Positions 52,511 to 62,205 are shown, numbered from the stretch's first letter. The stretch: 64,000 bases of DNA from Corticimicrobacter sp040137905 (GCF_040137905.1 NZ_JBEFDG010000088.1:1-64000), one strand, 5' to 3'. Translations and numbers: made by a program. Notes: generated by a model from the sequence alone, not told the origin.

Positions 52511-53326
52511 TTACTTGCCTCCGAAAAGACGCTTGATCAGCCCGGGTTTTTCGTAGGAGGTGAACCGCAACGGGCGGTCCTCGCCCAGATAGCGGGCCAC
52601 GATATCGTCGTAGGCTTGGGCCACGTCGCTCTCCTTGAGATGGATGGCGGGAATGCCCTGGTTGGATGCCTGAAGGACATCCTCGGATTCCGGGGTGACG
52701 CCGATCAGCTTGATGCGCAGGATGTCTTCGACGTCCTGGATCGAGAGCATTTCGCCATCTGCCACGCGTTTGGGGTTGTAGCGTGTGAGCAGCAGGAATT
52801 CCTTGACCGGTTCCTCACTCTTTTCGGCGCGGCGCGACTTGGATGAGAGAATGCCCAGGATGCGGTCGGAGTCCCGTACCGAAGATACTTCGGGATTGGT
52901 CACGACCAGGGCATCATCGGCAAAATAGGCCGCCATCAGGGCACCGGTCTCGATGCCGGCGGGAGAATCGCAGACGATATAGTCGAATCCCATGCCCTTG
53001 AGATCTTCGAGCACCTTGGCGACGCCTTCGCGGGTCAGGGCATCCTTGTCGCGAGTCTGCGAGGCGGGCAGGATGTAGAGGTTCTCGAGCTGCTTGTCGC
53101 GGATCAGGGCCTGGTTGAGTGTGGCTTCGCCCTGAATGACATTGACGAAGTCGTACACTACGCGGCGCTCGCAGCCCATGATGAGATCAAGGTTGCGCAG
53201 GCCGACGTCGAAGTCGATCACGGCGGTCTTGTGCCCGCGCATGGCCAGACCGGCCGAGAAGCTGGCGCTGGTGGTGGTTTTGCCTACGCCGCCCTTGCCG
53301 GAGGTCACCACAATGATACGTGTCAT
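52511..53326 (-). CDS. minD: Septum-site-determining ATPase MinD
   Basis: A 271-residue MinD. The deviant Walker A is GKGGVGKTT, and the C-terminal amphipathic membrane helix (KPGLIKRLFGGK) is present. It recruits MinC to the membrane and is displaced by MinE. The ATG at 53326 gives the standard MTRIIVVTSGKGG start; upstream starts lack support. A 115-base AT-rich gap separates it from minC. Confidence 0.97.
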   Translation of the reverse strand: MTRIIVVTSGKGGVGKTTTSASFSAGLAMRGHKTAVIDFDVGLRNLDLIMGCERRVVYDFVNVIQGEATLNQALIRDKQLENLYILPASQTRDKDALTREGVAKVLEDLKGMGFDYIVCDSPAGIETGALMAAYFADDALVVTNPEVSSVRDSDRILGILSSKSRRAEKSEEPVKEFLLLTRYNPKRVADGEMLSIQDVEDILRIKLIGVTPESEDVLQASNQGIPAIHLKESDVAQAYDDIVARYLGEDRPLRFTSYEKPGLIKRLFGGK

Positions 53327-53441
53327 GACGGAGAAATCCTTTTTGATGTTTTGGCGCAATTGCCGCATCACAGTGTGCAACCCATGATTTTATGCGGGAT
53401 TGCCAGGATATAAGAATTGCTTGCCTTGATTTATTGAAAGA

Positions 53442-54281
53442 TTATGTGTTCAGTGCCGTGATGCGCAAGTGTTCGCCATCGAGCTGGATCAACGCGGCTC
53501 GCTGATGCACATCTGGTTCAAGCGCATTTTCGACGACCCGATAGACACCGGCGATTGCAACCAGTTCCGGCTCCAGGCAGGTCGTGAAGATCCGTGCGCT
53601 GGGGTTGCCGCGCGCGCCGGCCATGGCTTTGCCGCGCAACGGGCCATAGACATGGATGTTGCCGTCGGCAATGACTTCGGCACCCTGGCTGACCATGCCG
53701 ACGACGATCAGGTCGCCGTTGCGTGCATAGATGCGCTGGCCCGAACGCAATGGACGGTTGATGACCAGTGTGTCAGCAGAAAGAGGCGTATCTGTTGCCG
53801 ACTGTTCGCCGGTAGCGGATGCGGCTGTATCGGGCACGGGCATGGTGTTGGTTGCAGCCTGCTTCTTGGGCGCTGCCGGCTTGCCCTGTACCGATCCGGC
53901 ATGGGCGGAGGCAGTCTGGTCCCGATCAGCATTTTCCTCGGCCACCGGGGCGCGGGCAGGGCGCTCTGCCGCCGTATCGACGGCTGTCAGGCCGGCCGCC
54001 TGGGCGTCGTCGAGCAATGTACCTTCTGCAAGCACGCCAATGACCGGCAATTGTTGCCGGCGCAGCAACTCAAGCAGCCAGGGCCAGTTTGGCGACTGCT
54101 CCAGCAACCGGGCATCGATCACGATCGGCTCCTGGCGGAACAGACTGCCGGCATGATCCATGCGCTGTGTCAGCTCGGCTTCGATCGCCGCCTGCTCGTG
54201 ACTGTGCAGCACCAGCCTGAGGGCATAGAGCGTGGCGCTCTTGAAGTCAAGCGCCGGTGTCGGGCGGGAGGGTGCGTTCAT
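53442..54281 (-). CDS. minC: Septum-site-determining protein MinC
   Basis: A 279-residue division inhibitor. The N-terminal FtsZ-antagonist domain is about 1-110 and the C-terminal beta-helix is about 175-279 (RSGQRIYARNGDLIVVG cut here, then NIHVYGPLRGKAMAGA). A linker of about 60 residues rich in Ala, Thr, Pro and Gln separates them and is longer than in E. coli. The ATG overlaps the glnS stop as ATGA. Confidence 0.94.
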   Translation of the reverse strand: MNAPSRPTPALDFKSATLYALRLVLHSHEQAAIEAELTQRMDHAGSLFRQEPIVIDARLLEQSPNWPWLLELLRRQQLPVIGVLAEGTLLDDAQAAGLTAVDTAAERPARAPVAEENADRDQTASAHAGSVQGKPAAPKKQAATNTMPVPDTAASATGEQSATDTPLSADTLVINRPLRSGQRIYARNGDLIVVGMVSQGAEVIADGNIHVYGPLRGKAMAGARGNPSARIFTTCLEPELVAIAGVYRVVENALEPDVHQRAALIQLDGEHLRITALNT

Positions 54282-56056
54282 GCCTGCTTGCCCCACGAAT
54301 CCTTGAGCGTGGTCGTGCGGTTCAGCACCAGTTTTTCAGGTGTGCTGTCGCGGCTGTCTGCAGCAAAATAGCCCAGTCGTTCGAATTGCCAGTGGCTGTC
54401 CCGCTGCGCGTCCAGCGAAGGCTCGACCCAGCCCTGTACGGTCCGGCCCGAATCGGGATTGATGTGCGCCAGGAAGTCCAGGTCGCCGCTGTCGGGATGC
54501 GGATGGGTGAACAGTCGGTCGTACAGCCGGATTTCGGCTGGCTGGGCATGCGCCTGGCTGATCCAGGTGATGGCACCCTTGACTTTCACGCTGTCGGCAC
54601 CTGGGGTGCCGCTGCGGGTATCAGGCAGGTATTCGGCCTGGACTTCGACGACGTTGCCGTGTTCGTCCTTGGTGAAACCGGTGCAGCGGATGACGTAGGC
54701 ATATTTCAGGCGCACCATGTTGCCGGGGAAGAGGCGGAAGAATTTTTTCGGCGCTTCTTCACGAAAATCGTCGCGCTCGATCCAGAGCGTTCGCCCGAAA
54801 GGAAACTCGCGCGTACCGGCATCATGATCATGCGGGTTGCGCGGTGCGTGGCAGGTTTCGTGCTGCCCTTCGGGGTAGTTGGTGATGACCAGGCGGATCG
54901 GATCGAGAATGGCGACGGCGCGGGCAGCGGTCGGGTCAAGGTCGTCGCGCAGTGCCTGTTCCAGCACGCTGTAGTCGATGCGGGAGTCTGACTTGCTGAC
55001 GCCCAGGCGATCGCAGAACAGCCGGATGGCGGTCGGTGTATAGCCGCGGCGACGCAGTCCGGCCAGCGTCGGCATGCGCGGATCATCCCAGCCGCTGACA
55101 TGGCTTTCCGTGACCAACTGGCGCAGCTTGCGCTTGCTGGTCACGACATAGCTCAGGTTCATGCGGGCGAATTCGTACTGGTGCGGCAGCGGTTCGGCCA
55201 GGCAGCCCAGTTCGGCCAGACGAGTCATCAGCCAGTCGTAGAAGGGGCGCTGGTCTTCGAATTCCAGCGTGCAGATGCTGTGCGTGATGCCCTCGAGCGC
55301 ATCCTCGATGGGATGGGCGTAGGTATACATCGGGTAGATCGGCCAGGCATCGCCGCTGCGATGATGGCGGGCATGGCGAATACGATAGATAACCGGATCG
55401 CGCAGGTTGATATTGGGCGAGGCCATGTCGATCCGGGCGCGCAGCGCCATGCTGCCGTCGGGATGCTTGCCGGCGCGCATGTCGCGGAATTGCGCCAGGG
55501 ATTCTGCAGCAGGGCGATCGCGCCAGGGAGAGTCCTTGCCAGGCTCGGTCAGGGTGCCACGCATGGCCCGCATCTCATCGGGGCTTTGCTGATCGACGTA
55601 GGCGTGGCCTGCCTCGATCAGTGCCTCGGCAAACTGATACATGTATTCGAAATAATCACTGGCGTAGAACAGGCAGGATCGGTTCTGGCTGTCATGCCAG
55701 TCAAAGCCGAGCCAGCGCACGGCATCGATGATGGAATCGACGTATTCCTGGTCTTCTTTTTCAGGATTGGTGTCGTCGAAGCGCAGGTGGCAGATACCGC
55801 CGTAATCACGCGCCAGTCCGAAGTTCAGGCAGATGCTCTTGGCATGGCCAAGGTGCAGGTAGCCGTTGGGTTCGGGCGGGAAGCGCGTGCGGATGCGTGC
55901 GCCGTCCAGCGGGGCACTGGCCTGTTCGGCGGCAGGGCCGGGACGGCCAGACCAGCGTTTGCCGCTGAAGCGCTGTGCGGCCAGGTCGGCTTCGATGATC
56001 TGGCGCAGGAAATTGGTGGCGACGGGGGCCGCTGAATCGGGATGCTCGGTGGTCAT
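54278..56056 (-). CDS. glnS: Glutaminyl-tRNA synthetase
   Basis: A 592-residue GlnRS. The HIGH motif is in PPEPNGYLHLGHAKS and the KMSKS-like motif is VTSKRKL. The C-terminal anticodon-binding beta barrels are complete. Its presence means the organism charges tRNA-Gln directly. It is the first gene of a leftward unit with minC, minD, minE and the M16 peptidase. Confidence 0.96.
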   Translation of the reverse strand: MTTEHPDSAAPVATNFLRQIIEADLAAQRFSGKRWSGRPGPAAEQASAPLDGARIRTRFPPEPNGYLHLGHAKSICLNFGLARDYGGICHLRFDDTNPEKEDQEYVDSIIDAVRWLGFDWHDSQNRSCLFYASDYFEYMYQFAEALIEAGHAYVDQQSPDEMRAMRGTLTEPGKDSPWRDRPAAESLAQFRDMRAGKHPDGSMALRARIDMASPNINLRDPVIYRIRHARHHRSGDAWPIYPMYTYAHPIEDALEGITHSICTLEFEDQRPFYDWLMTRLAELGCLAEPLPHQYEFARMNLSYVVTSKRKLRQLVTESHVSGWDDPRMPTLAGLRRRGYTPTAIRLFCDRLGVSKSDSRIDYSVLEQALRDDLDPTAARAVAILDPIRLVITNYPEGQHETCHAPRNPHDHDAGTREFPFGRTLWIERDDFREEAPKKFFRLFPGNMVRLKYAYVIRCTGFTKDEHGNVVEVQAEYLPDTRSGTPGADSVKVKGAITWISQAHAQPAEIRLYDRLFTHPHPDSGDLDFLAHINPDSGRTVQGWVEPSLDAQRDSHWQFERLGYFAADSRDSTPEKLVLNRTTTLKDSWGKQA

Positions 56057-56132
56057 GCTCGGAATCGGGTTTGTGAAAACAGGGATGCGCAAAGTATCAA
56101 TTTTGCCATGTATGGCTCTACACTACCTCATT

Positions 56133-57626
56133 ATGGACATTTCCTCCCTATCCGTGGCACATGCGCAATTCGGTGTGAGTGCGCTGGCCTTTTTCCTGTT
56201 CCCGGTCCTGGCTGCTGCCCTGGCCTGGTTCCTGGCGTTTCTGCGCTGGCAGGAGTACCGGAAGGGAAGTCAGGGCTGGATGTCCGTCTATCTGTTCTGG
56301 GCGCGGGTTTTTTCCATCGTGCTGGTCCTGGCCGTGCTGACGGCGCTGCCGCTGCTGTTGCAGTTCGGTGTGACCTGGCCGGGGCTGATGCCGCGTGTGG
56401 GCAGTATCGCCAGCCCCCTGCTGGCGGCTGGCCTGGTGGGATTGCTGCTCCTCAAGTTCTGCGGCTTGCGCGTCATGTTGCATCGGCGCGAACTGGTATC
56501 GCCGCGCCTGCACCTGCTGTCGGTGATCTGGGTGGCCTTGTGCCTGACCCTGTTGTTGCTGTGCCTGGTTGTCTATCAGGCCTGGACGCATGCACCGGTG
56601 GGTGCCACGCTGGTCGATGGTCGCTATCAGGTCGATGACTGGCGGCCGATTCTGTTCAATCCGCTGCTTGCCGTGTATCTGCCCTGGCTGGTGCTGGCCG
56701 CGCTGGCGGCACTGTCTTTCCTGCTCATGGCCGTCCTGTCGCTCAAGATGCAGCGCAAGCCGCAGGATGACGGCCTGCATCTGGTGTTTCGCAGTGCCGT
56801 GGTACTGGCTCTGGTATCGACTACGCTGCTGTTGCCTGCCAGCCTGTTTGCCGGCACCCGGTTGCAGCAGTGGCAACCGGCCAAGGCGGCAGCCGTGGCA
56901 GGCTACTGGAAAACGGGTACCGAGCCTCGGGTCGCGCTGCTGGCGTGGCCGAACCAGGAGGCACTGCAGAATGACCTTGCCTGGGTCGTCAATGGGGGAG
57001 GCGGATACTGGCTCAAGAAGCTGCCGGACGGTACGGTCGAAGGACTGGACAAATACGGCGGCATGTTGCCCCCGGTTGCGCTGGTATTCTGGAGTACCCG
57101 AGTGCTGCTGGTGTTGCTGGTCATCATGCCCTTGATTGCCTGGCGGGTATGGGCGGTGGGAGGCTGGCGTCGTTTCGACGTGGCCAGGCTGACGCCGGCA
57201 CGCCTGAAGATGTTGCGACATGCCGGCTGGCTGGGCCTGGCTGCGCTCGCTGCGGGCCTGCTCGTGATGGAGGCAGGCAAGCTGCCCTATGCCGTGCAGG
57301 GCACCGTGACCTATTTCGAGTTGCTGGAAGGCGGCCTGTACGAGTCTGGCGACCTGGGCATGTTGTTGTGCTTCGTTGTGCTGGCGATCGGAGCATGGTG
57401 GTTTTTCTATATCTGGCTGCGCCGTGCGGCCGTGCAGCATATCGATGTCTATGAACCCGTTCCCCCGCAGATCGTGGCGACACCTGTGACCGATATATCG
57501 ATTCCCGACGCGGGTGAAAAGGTGACTGCCGAACCGGATTCCGGCGCTATTGCGCCCGTTGTCGACGAGGCTGCGGGCAGGCAACCAGGTGCCGGCCAGG
57601 TGGGGTCCGACAGGAGTCAAGCATGA
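56133..57626 (+). CDS. Degenerate cytochrome bd subunit I-like membrane protein
   Basis: A 497-residue protein with about nine transmembrane helices. It aligns by eye to CydA: AQFGVSALAFFLFPVL against QFAATALYHFLFVPL, and EAGKLPYAVQG against EMGRQPWSVYE. The heme b595 histidine is replaced by Phe, the stretch matching the two conserved Glu has no acidic residue, and the b558 histidine position is not His. The quinol-loop skeleton remains. A hydrophilic tail of about 60 residues follows. It overlaps the next gene by 4 bases. It is probably heme-free or altered in function. No good ribosome binding site is visible; an ATG at 56112 is an alternative. Confidence 0.7.
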   Translation: MDISSLSVAHAQFGVSALAFFLFPVLAAALAWFLAFLRWQEYRKGSQGWMSVYLFWARVFSIVLVLAVLTALPLLLQFGVTWPGLMPRVGSIASPLLAAGLVGLLLLKFCGLRVMLHRRELVSPRLHLLSVIWVALCLTLLLLCLVVYQAWTHAPVGATLVDGRYQVDDWRPILFNPLLAVYLPWLVLAALAALSFLLMAVLSLKMQRKPQDDGLHLVFRSAVVLALVSTTLLLPASLFAGTRLQQWQPAKAAAVAGYWKTGTEPRVALLAWPNQEALQNDLAWVVNGGGGYWLKKLPDGTVEGLDKYGGMLPPVALVFWSTRVLLVLLVIMPLIAWRVWAVGGWRRFDVARLTPARLKMLRHAGWLGLAALAAGLLVMEAGKLPYAVQGTVTYFELLEGGLYESGDLGMLLCFVVLAIGAWWFFYIWLRRAAVQHIDVYEPVPPQIVATPVTDISIPDAGEKVTAEPDSGAIAPVVDEAAGRQPGAGQVGSDRSQA

Positions 57627-58681
57627 GTCTCACGGTACTGGCTGCCTCGCTGGGCATGGATGTGTCCGATCCAGCATTCTGGATGCCGTTGCTGCTGTTC
57701 GCGGTCTGGGCGGTGATTTTCCTGGCAGGCGTGATACAGGGAGGGCTGGAGCTTGGCATGGGTGTCCTGCTGCTGGCGTCTTCCGTGCGGGCGCAGTTTC
57801 AGATTCTCGATGTGCTCAAGCAGTGGCGGTACGCTTTTCTGGCTTGGCTGGCCATTGGCATGATGCTGGCAGACCTGGCATTTCCCGCTGCCTGGGGGGC
57901 CTTGCTGGTGCCGCTCAAAATGCCCTTGCTGCTGCTGCTGGGGGGGATGACCCTGCGCCAGTTGGCGCTGGAGCGCTGGCTGCGCGTCGATACGGGACGC
58001 CAGTTGTTCTGGAGCCGTGTGGTGGGGGCTGGAGCCCTGTTGGCGATCCTGGGGCAGGGCATGGCCGTGGGCTTGTTCGCCGTGCAGTTCGAGCAGTCCT
58101 GGGCGGCCTGGTGGGTGGTGGCGTTTATGAGCGTGGGCCTGGTGGCGACCTACTGTGCGCTGGCCATGACCTGGCTGACCCAGGGGGTGCAGGGCCTGTT
58201 GCAACGGCGTATCGCGCGCTGGGCGAGGATTCTGCTGCGCTGGAGCGTGGCAGGCGTCGTGGCAGTATCGATGGCACTGGCGATCAACAATCCCGGGGTG
58301 CTGTTTCGTTGGGGGCAGGGTGGGGCGTTGCTGGCGGCCCTGGTTTTCTGGGGATGCTTGTTGCTGGCAATCATTCTGCTTGAAATGTTGTTGCGGCGGG
58401 TCAGCAAGTTGCCGGCCCGATGGAAGCGTTTGCCCTTCGTGCTGGAAGCAGCATGGATCGTGGCTGTGCTGGGCGGCCTTTTCTACAGTATTTTTCCTTA
58501 CCTTGTGCTGGATGAAATTACGCTCTGGGATGCGTCGGCCGATGTCGCTGCCTTGCGCAGCATTGCGTGCATCGGCTTGTTCGGTGTCGTCATTGCCGGC
58601 ATCGTTTATGTGGTGCGCTGGCTGAACCAGTTGCGCCGAAACGGCGCAGTGCCCCAGGCAGCCGATCGGGATCAGGCTTAA
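57623..58681 (+). CDS. Degenerate cytochrome bd subunit II-like membrane protein
   Basis: A 352-residue membrane protein with about nine helices that follows the CydA-like gene with an ATGA overlap. Its N-terminus (GGLELGMGVLL) resembles CydB GMDMGVGTLL with Asp changed to Glu. The CydB HWDGNQVW loop is absent. It is the likely partner of the preceding protein. No CydX-like gene follows; recQ comes next. Confidence 0.65.
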   Translation: MSLTVLAASLGMDVSDPAFWMPLLLFAVWAVIFLAGVIQGGLELGMGVLLLASSVRAQFQILDVLKQWRYAFLAWLAIGMMLADLAFPAAWGALLVPLKMPLLLLLGGMTLRQLALERWLRVDTGRQLFWSRVVGAGALLAILGQGMAVGLFAVQFEQSWAAWWVVAFMSVGLVATYCALAMTWLTQGVQGLLQRRIARWARILLRWSVAGVVAVSMALAINNPGVLFRWGQGGALLAALVFWGCLLLAIILLEMLLRRVSKLPARWKRLPFVLEAAWIVAVLGGLFYSIFPYLVLDEITLWDASADVAALRSIACIGLFGVVIAGIVYVVRWLNQLRRNGAVPQAADRDQA

Positions 58682-58730
58682 AATGCCAGCTTTCCCATGA
58701 GTGAGCCTTTTCAGCCAGGCCGTATGCGTC

Positions 58731-60560
58731 ATGCCTAGTCAGCAAGCCCAGAAAATCCTGCAGCGGGTTTTCGGGTACGAATCCTTCCGAGGCAACCAGC
58801 AGGCCATTGTCGACCAGGTCGTCGGCGGTGGCGATGCGCTGGTGCTGATGCCGACGGGGGGCGGCAAGTCCCTTTGCTACCAGATTCCGGCGCTGGTGCG
58901 CGAGGGTACCGGCGTGGTGGTCTCTCCGCTGATCGCGCTGATGCAGGACCAGGTCGATGCCTTGCTGGAAGTGGGCGTGCGGGCTGCCTTTCTCAATTCC
59001 ACCCAGGACTGGCAGCAGGCTCGCGATGTCGAGCGCGCCTTTCTGGCGGGTGAGCTTGATCTGCTCTATGTGGCACCGGAACGTCTTTTGACCGACCGCT
59101 GCCTGCAGTTGCTGGAGCGAGGGCACATCGCCCTGTTTGCGATTGACGAAGCGCACTGCGTATCCCAGTGGGGGCATGATTTCCGGCCAGAGTACCTGGG
59201 GCTGTCCTGCCTGCATGAGCGCTGGCCGGAGGTGCCACGCATCGCACTGACGGCCACGGCGACCGCCGAAACCCGTGGCGAGATCGTGCAGCGGCTGGCG
59301 CTCGATGATGCACAGCATTTCGTGTCGAGCTTCGATCGGCCCAATATCCGCTATCGCATCGTCGAGAAAAATGATGTCAGGCGTCAGTTGCTCAAGCTGA
59401 TCCAGGAAGAGCATGCGGGCGACGCAGGTATTGTGTACTGCCTGTCGCGGGCACGCGTCGAGGATACTGCCGCCTTTCTCTGTACCCAGGGCATTCGCGC
59501 GCTTCCCTATCATGCCGGCCTGAGTGCAGCGGTGCGGGCGGATCACCAGTCCCGTTTCCTGCGTGAAGATGGCGTGGTCATGGTGGCAACGATTGCCTTC
59601 GGGATGGGGATCGACAAGCCGGACGTACGTTTCGTGGCCCATATCGACATGCCCAAGTCTGTCGAAGGCTACTACCAGGAAACCGGACGGGCGGGACGTG
59701 ATGGCCTGCCGGCGACGGCCTGGCTGGCCTATGGGCTGCAGGACGTGGTCCAGCAACGCCGCATGATTGACGAATCTCCCGGCGATGAGGTGTTCCGGCG
59801 GCGGCAGGCCGCACAACTGGAAGCCATGCTGGGGCTGTGCGAAACCGTCGAGTGCCGGCGTACCCGGCTGCTGGCCTATTTTGGGCAGGCGAACGATGCC
59901 TGCGGCAATTGCGATACTTGCCTGGAACCTCCCCAGTCGTGGGATGGGACTGTGGCTGCGCAGAAGGTCCTGTCAGCTGTGTATCGTTTGTGGCGCGAGC
60001 GTGGTCAGCGCTTTGGCGCGGGGCATATCGTCGATATCCTGCGCGGCAAGCAGACCGAGCGCGTCAGCCAGTATGGGCACAACACCCTCAGCGTATTTGG
60101 TGTCGGGGGTGACCTGTCGGAGCAGGCTTGGCGCGGCGTGCTGCGGCAACTGCTGGCCCAGGGGCTGCTGACGGTCGATCACGAGGGCTACGGTACGCTG
60201 GCGCTGACCGAGGCCAGTCGCGCCGTGCTCAAGGGGGATCGCACGTTGATGTTGCGCCGCGAGTCGGAGCGTGCGGCCCGCAAGTCTGCGGCGCGCGAGA
60301 GCAAGCCTGCGGCGGTGCAATTACCGCCCGAGGCTCAGGGGATATTCGAACAGTTGCGACGCTGGCGTGGCGAAGTGGCACGCAATAATGGTGTGCCTGC
60401 ATATGTCATTTTCCATGATGCCACTTTGCGCGAGATTGCCTTGCAGCGACCGGAAAGCATCGAGGATCTCGGGCTGGTCAGCGGAGTCGGGGCACGCAAG
60501 CTTGAGGCTTATGGGGACGATATCCTGACAGTGCTCGAGGAAGCGGCTTCGGAAGCCTGA
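58731..60560 (+). CDS. recQ: ATP-dependent DNA helicase RecQ
   Basis: A 609-residue RecQ helicase. Walker A is PTGGGKSLCY, the DEAH box is present (DEAHC), the zinc-binding cysteines are in the RecQ-Ct region (ACGNCDTC), and the HRDC domain is at about 525-605. It unwinds forks and recombination intermediates. The ATG at 58731 gives the family start. Confidence 0.96.
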   Translation: MPSQQAQKILQRVFGYESFRGNQQAIVDQVVGGGDALVLMPTGGGKSLCYQIPALVREGTGVVVSPLIALMQDQVDALLEVGVRAAFLNSTQDWQQARDVERAFLAGELDLLYVAPERLLTDRCLQLLERGHIALFAIDEAHCVSQWGHDFRPEYLGLSCLHERWPEVPRIALTATATAETRGEIVQRLALDDAQHFVSSFDRPNIRYRIVEKNDVRRQLLKLIQEEHAGDAGIVYCLSRARVEDTAAFLCTQGIRALPYHAGLSAAVRADHQSRFLREDGVVMVATIAFGMGIDKPDVRFVAHIDMPKSVEGYYQETGRAGRDGLPATAWLAYGLQDVVQQRRMIDESPGDEVFRRRQAAQLEAMLGLCETVECRRTRLLAYFGQANDACGNCDTCLEPPQSWDGTVAAQKVLSAVYRLWRERGQRFGAGHIVDILRGKQTERVSQYGHNTLSVFGVGGDLSEQAWRGVLRQLLAQGLLTVDHEGYGTLALTEASRAVLKGDRTLMLRRESERAARKSAARESKPAAVQLPPEAQGIFEQLRRWRGEVARNNGVPAYVIFHDATLREIALQRPESIEDLGLVSGVGARKLEAYGDDILTVLEEAASEA

Positions 60561-60575
60561 GCTGCTGGACGCGGA

Positions 60576-61007
60576 TCAGGCTGTCTGCCCTGCGCGCTGC
60601 CACAGCAATTCAAGATAGCTGTCATTGTCAAGGGCCTTGCCCAGGCGCTGGGCTTCCCAGACAACCTGTCCCAGGCATTCCATGATTTCGTGTGCAGCCT
60701 GGTGCGGATCGTAGCGGGCGGCCAGTGCATCGTGCGCGGCCCGGATGCCGGGAGGATGGTCTACCTGAACCTGCTCGGAGATGGCAAGGTGCATCGAGAG
60801 GTGCAGGTAGGGGTTGGTGCGCCCGGCCTCGACCGGATATTCGGCCTCGATGGCGTCGGGGCGCTCCAGATCTGCATGGTACTCGGGGTGCTGCAGTATC
60901 CATCCCAGGGCCATGTCTTCGAGCGGCGTCAGCAGTTCGCGTGCCTTGTGCTTGCGCCAGGTTTCGATGAAAAACTGGCGGACTTGTTCACGGGATGGAT
61001 TGAACAT
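60576..61007 (-). CDS. DUF1841 family protein
   Basis: A 143-residue helical protein of the DUF1841 family of beta- and gammaproteobacteria, recognised by NPSREQVRQFFIETWRK (start) and HPEYH, then NPYLHLSMHLAISEQ. It has three or four conserved histidines that could bind metal. The function is unknown. It is convergent with recQ. Confidence 0.9.
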   Translation of the reverse strand: MFNPSREQVRQFFIETWRKHKARELLTPLEDMALGWILQHPEYHADLERPDAIEAEYPVEAGRTNPYLHLSMHLAISEQVQVDHPPGIRAAHDALAARYDPHQAAHEIMECLGQVVWEAQRLGKALDNDSYLELLWQRAGQTA

Positions 61008-61021
61008 GGTGGCAGAACGGA

Positions 61022-62038
61022 TCAGCGGATAGGCAGGGCGTACATCAGGCCGCCATCATACCACTGGCGGTTCAGACCCCGTGGAATCTGCAGTGAGCTG
61101 TTCTCGCCGACATTGCGGGCATAGCTTTCGCCATAGTTGCCGACCTGCTTGACGATGTTGTAGGCCCATTTCTCGTCGAGGCCGAGGTTCTTGCCGGCTC
61201 CTGGAGTGACGCCCAGGATGCGTTGTACGTTTGGATTCTCGCTCTTGAGCTGTTCATCGACGTTGGCCTGGGAAATACCGTATTCCTCTGCCTCGAGCAT
61301 GGCGTAGAAAGTCCATTTGACGATATTCAGCCAGGCATCGTCACCTTGCCGTACGAATGGGCCCAGCGGCTCCTTGGAAATGATTTCGGGAAGGACCAGG
61401 TAGTCGTCAGGATTGGCCAGGCGGGAAATGCGGATCGAGGCCAGGCCGGATGCATCGGTACTGAAGACATCGCAGCGACCTGCCGCAAAGGCATTGACCA
61501 CTTCATTGAACTGGTCGAAGACGACAGGGGTGTACTGGATGTTGTGGCCACGGGCCCAGTCGGCAAGGGTATTTTCGTTGGAAGTGCCGGTTTGCAGGCA
61601 GATGGTGGCACCGTTCAGGTCGAGAGCGCTGTCTACATCCAGGCTGCGTGGCACCAGAAAGCCCTGGCCGTCATAGAAGTTGATGCCGGCACCGATGATG
61701 CCGAGCGCAGTATCGCGCTGCTGGGTCACGGTGGTATTGCGGGTCAGCACGTCGACCTCACCGGACTGCAGTGCGGTGAAGCGTTGCTGGGCATTGAGCG
61801 GTACGGCCTTGAAACGGGATGCATCGCCGAAAACGGCAGCGGCGATGGCCTTGCACAGGTCGATGTCCAGACCACGCCATTCGCCCTTGTCGTCGGGGGC
61901 AGAGAAGCCGGCGAAGCCGGTCGTGGTGCCGCACTGAACGACACCACGCGCTTTGACTGTGTCCAGCGTCGAGGCCTGGGCGGTAGCCAGGGGGCCGAGT
62001 GTCAGCAGTGTGGCTGCAATAAGGGCGGGAATGCGCAT
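61022..62038 (-). CDS. Amino-acid ABC transporter substrate-binding protein (AapJ type)
   Basis: A 338-residue periplasmic binding protein. An N-terminal signal peptide (LIAATLLTLGPLATAQA) precedes a family-3 solute-binding domain like that of general L-amino-acid or glutamate carriers (GVVQCGTTTGFAGFSAPDD, DLCKAIAAAVFGD). The ATG at 62038 has GGAG upstream. No permease or ATPase gene is adjacent, so its partners must lie elsewhere. Confidence 0.9.
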   Translation of the reverse strand: MRIPALIAATLLTLGPLATAQASTLDTVKARGVVQCGTTTGFAGFSAPDDKGEWRGLDIDLCKAIAAAVFGDASRFKAVPLNAQQRFTALQSGEVDVLTRNTTVTQQRDTALGIIGAGINFYDGQGFLVPRSLDVDSALDLNGATICLQTGTSNENTLADWARGHNIQYTPVVFDQFNEVVNAFAAGRCDVFSTDASGLASIRISRLANPDDYLVLPEIISKEPLGPFVRQGDDAWLNIVKWTFYAMLEAEEYGISQANVDEQLKSENPNVQRILGVTPGAGKNLGLDEKWAYNIVKQVGNYGESYARNVGENSSLQIPRGLNRQWYDGGLMYALPIR

Positions 62039-62171
62039 CCTGGATCTCCAGTGGTCATGTAATAGGGTGAAACTTAACATGGAACTTAACCGGCCATGTT
62101 AGCGACCACGGGTCGCTGCTGGATGAACAGCATCAGTCCTGGAATAAATTTATTTCTTTGTATTATTAGTT

Positions 62172-62183
62172 ATGATATATCAT
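62172..62183. promoter_or_regulatory. Palindrome upstream of ykgO-type rpmJ
   Basis: ATGATATATCAT is a perfect 12-base palindrome in an AT-rich region, 22 bases before the ATG. Zur operators have AT-rich dyads of related form, and the gene it precedes is a typical Zur target. The regulator is inferred. Confidence 0.45.
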
Positions 62184-62205
62184 TCTATTTTTAACTGGAG
62201 TGATC

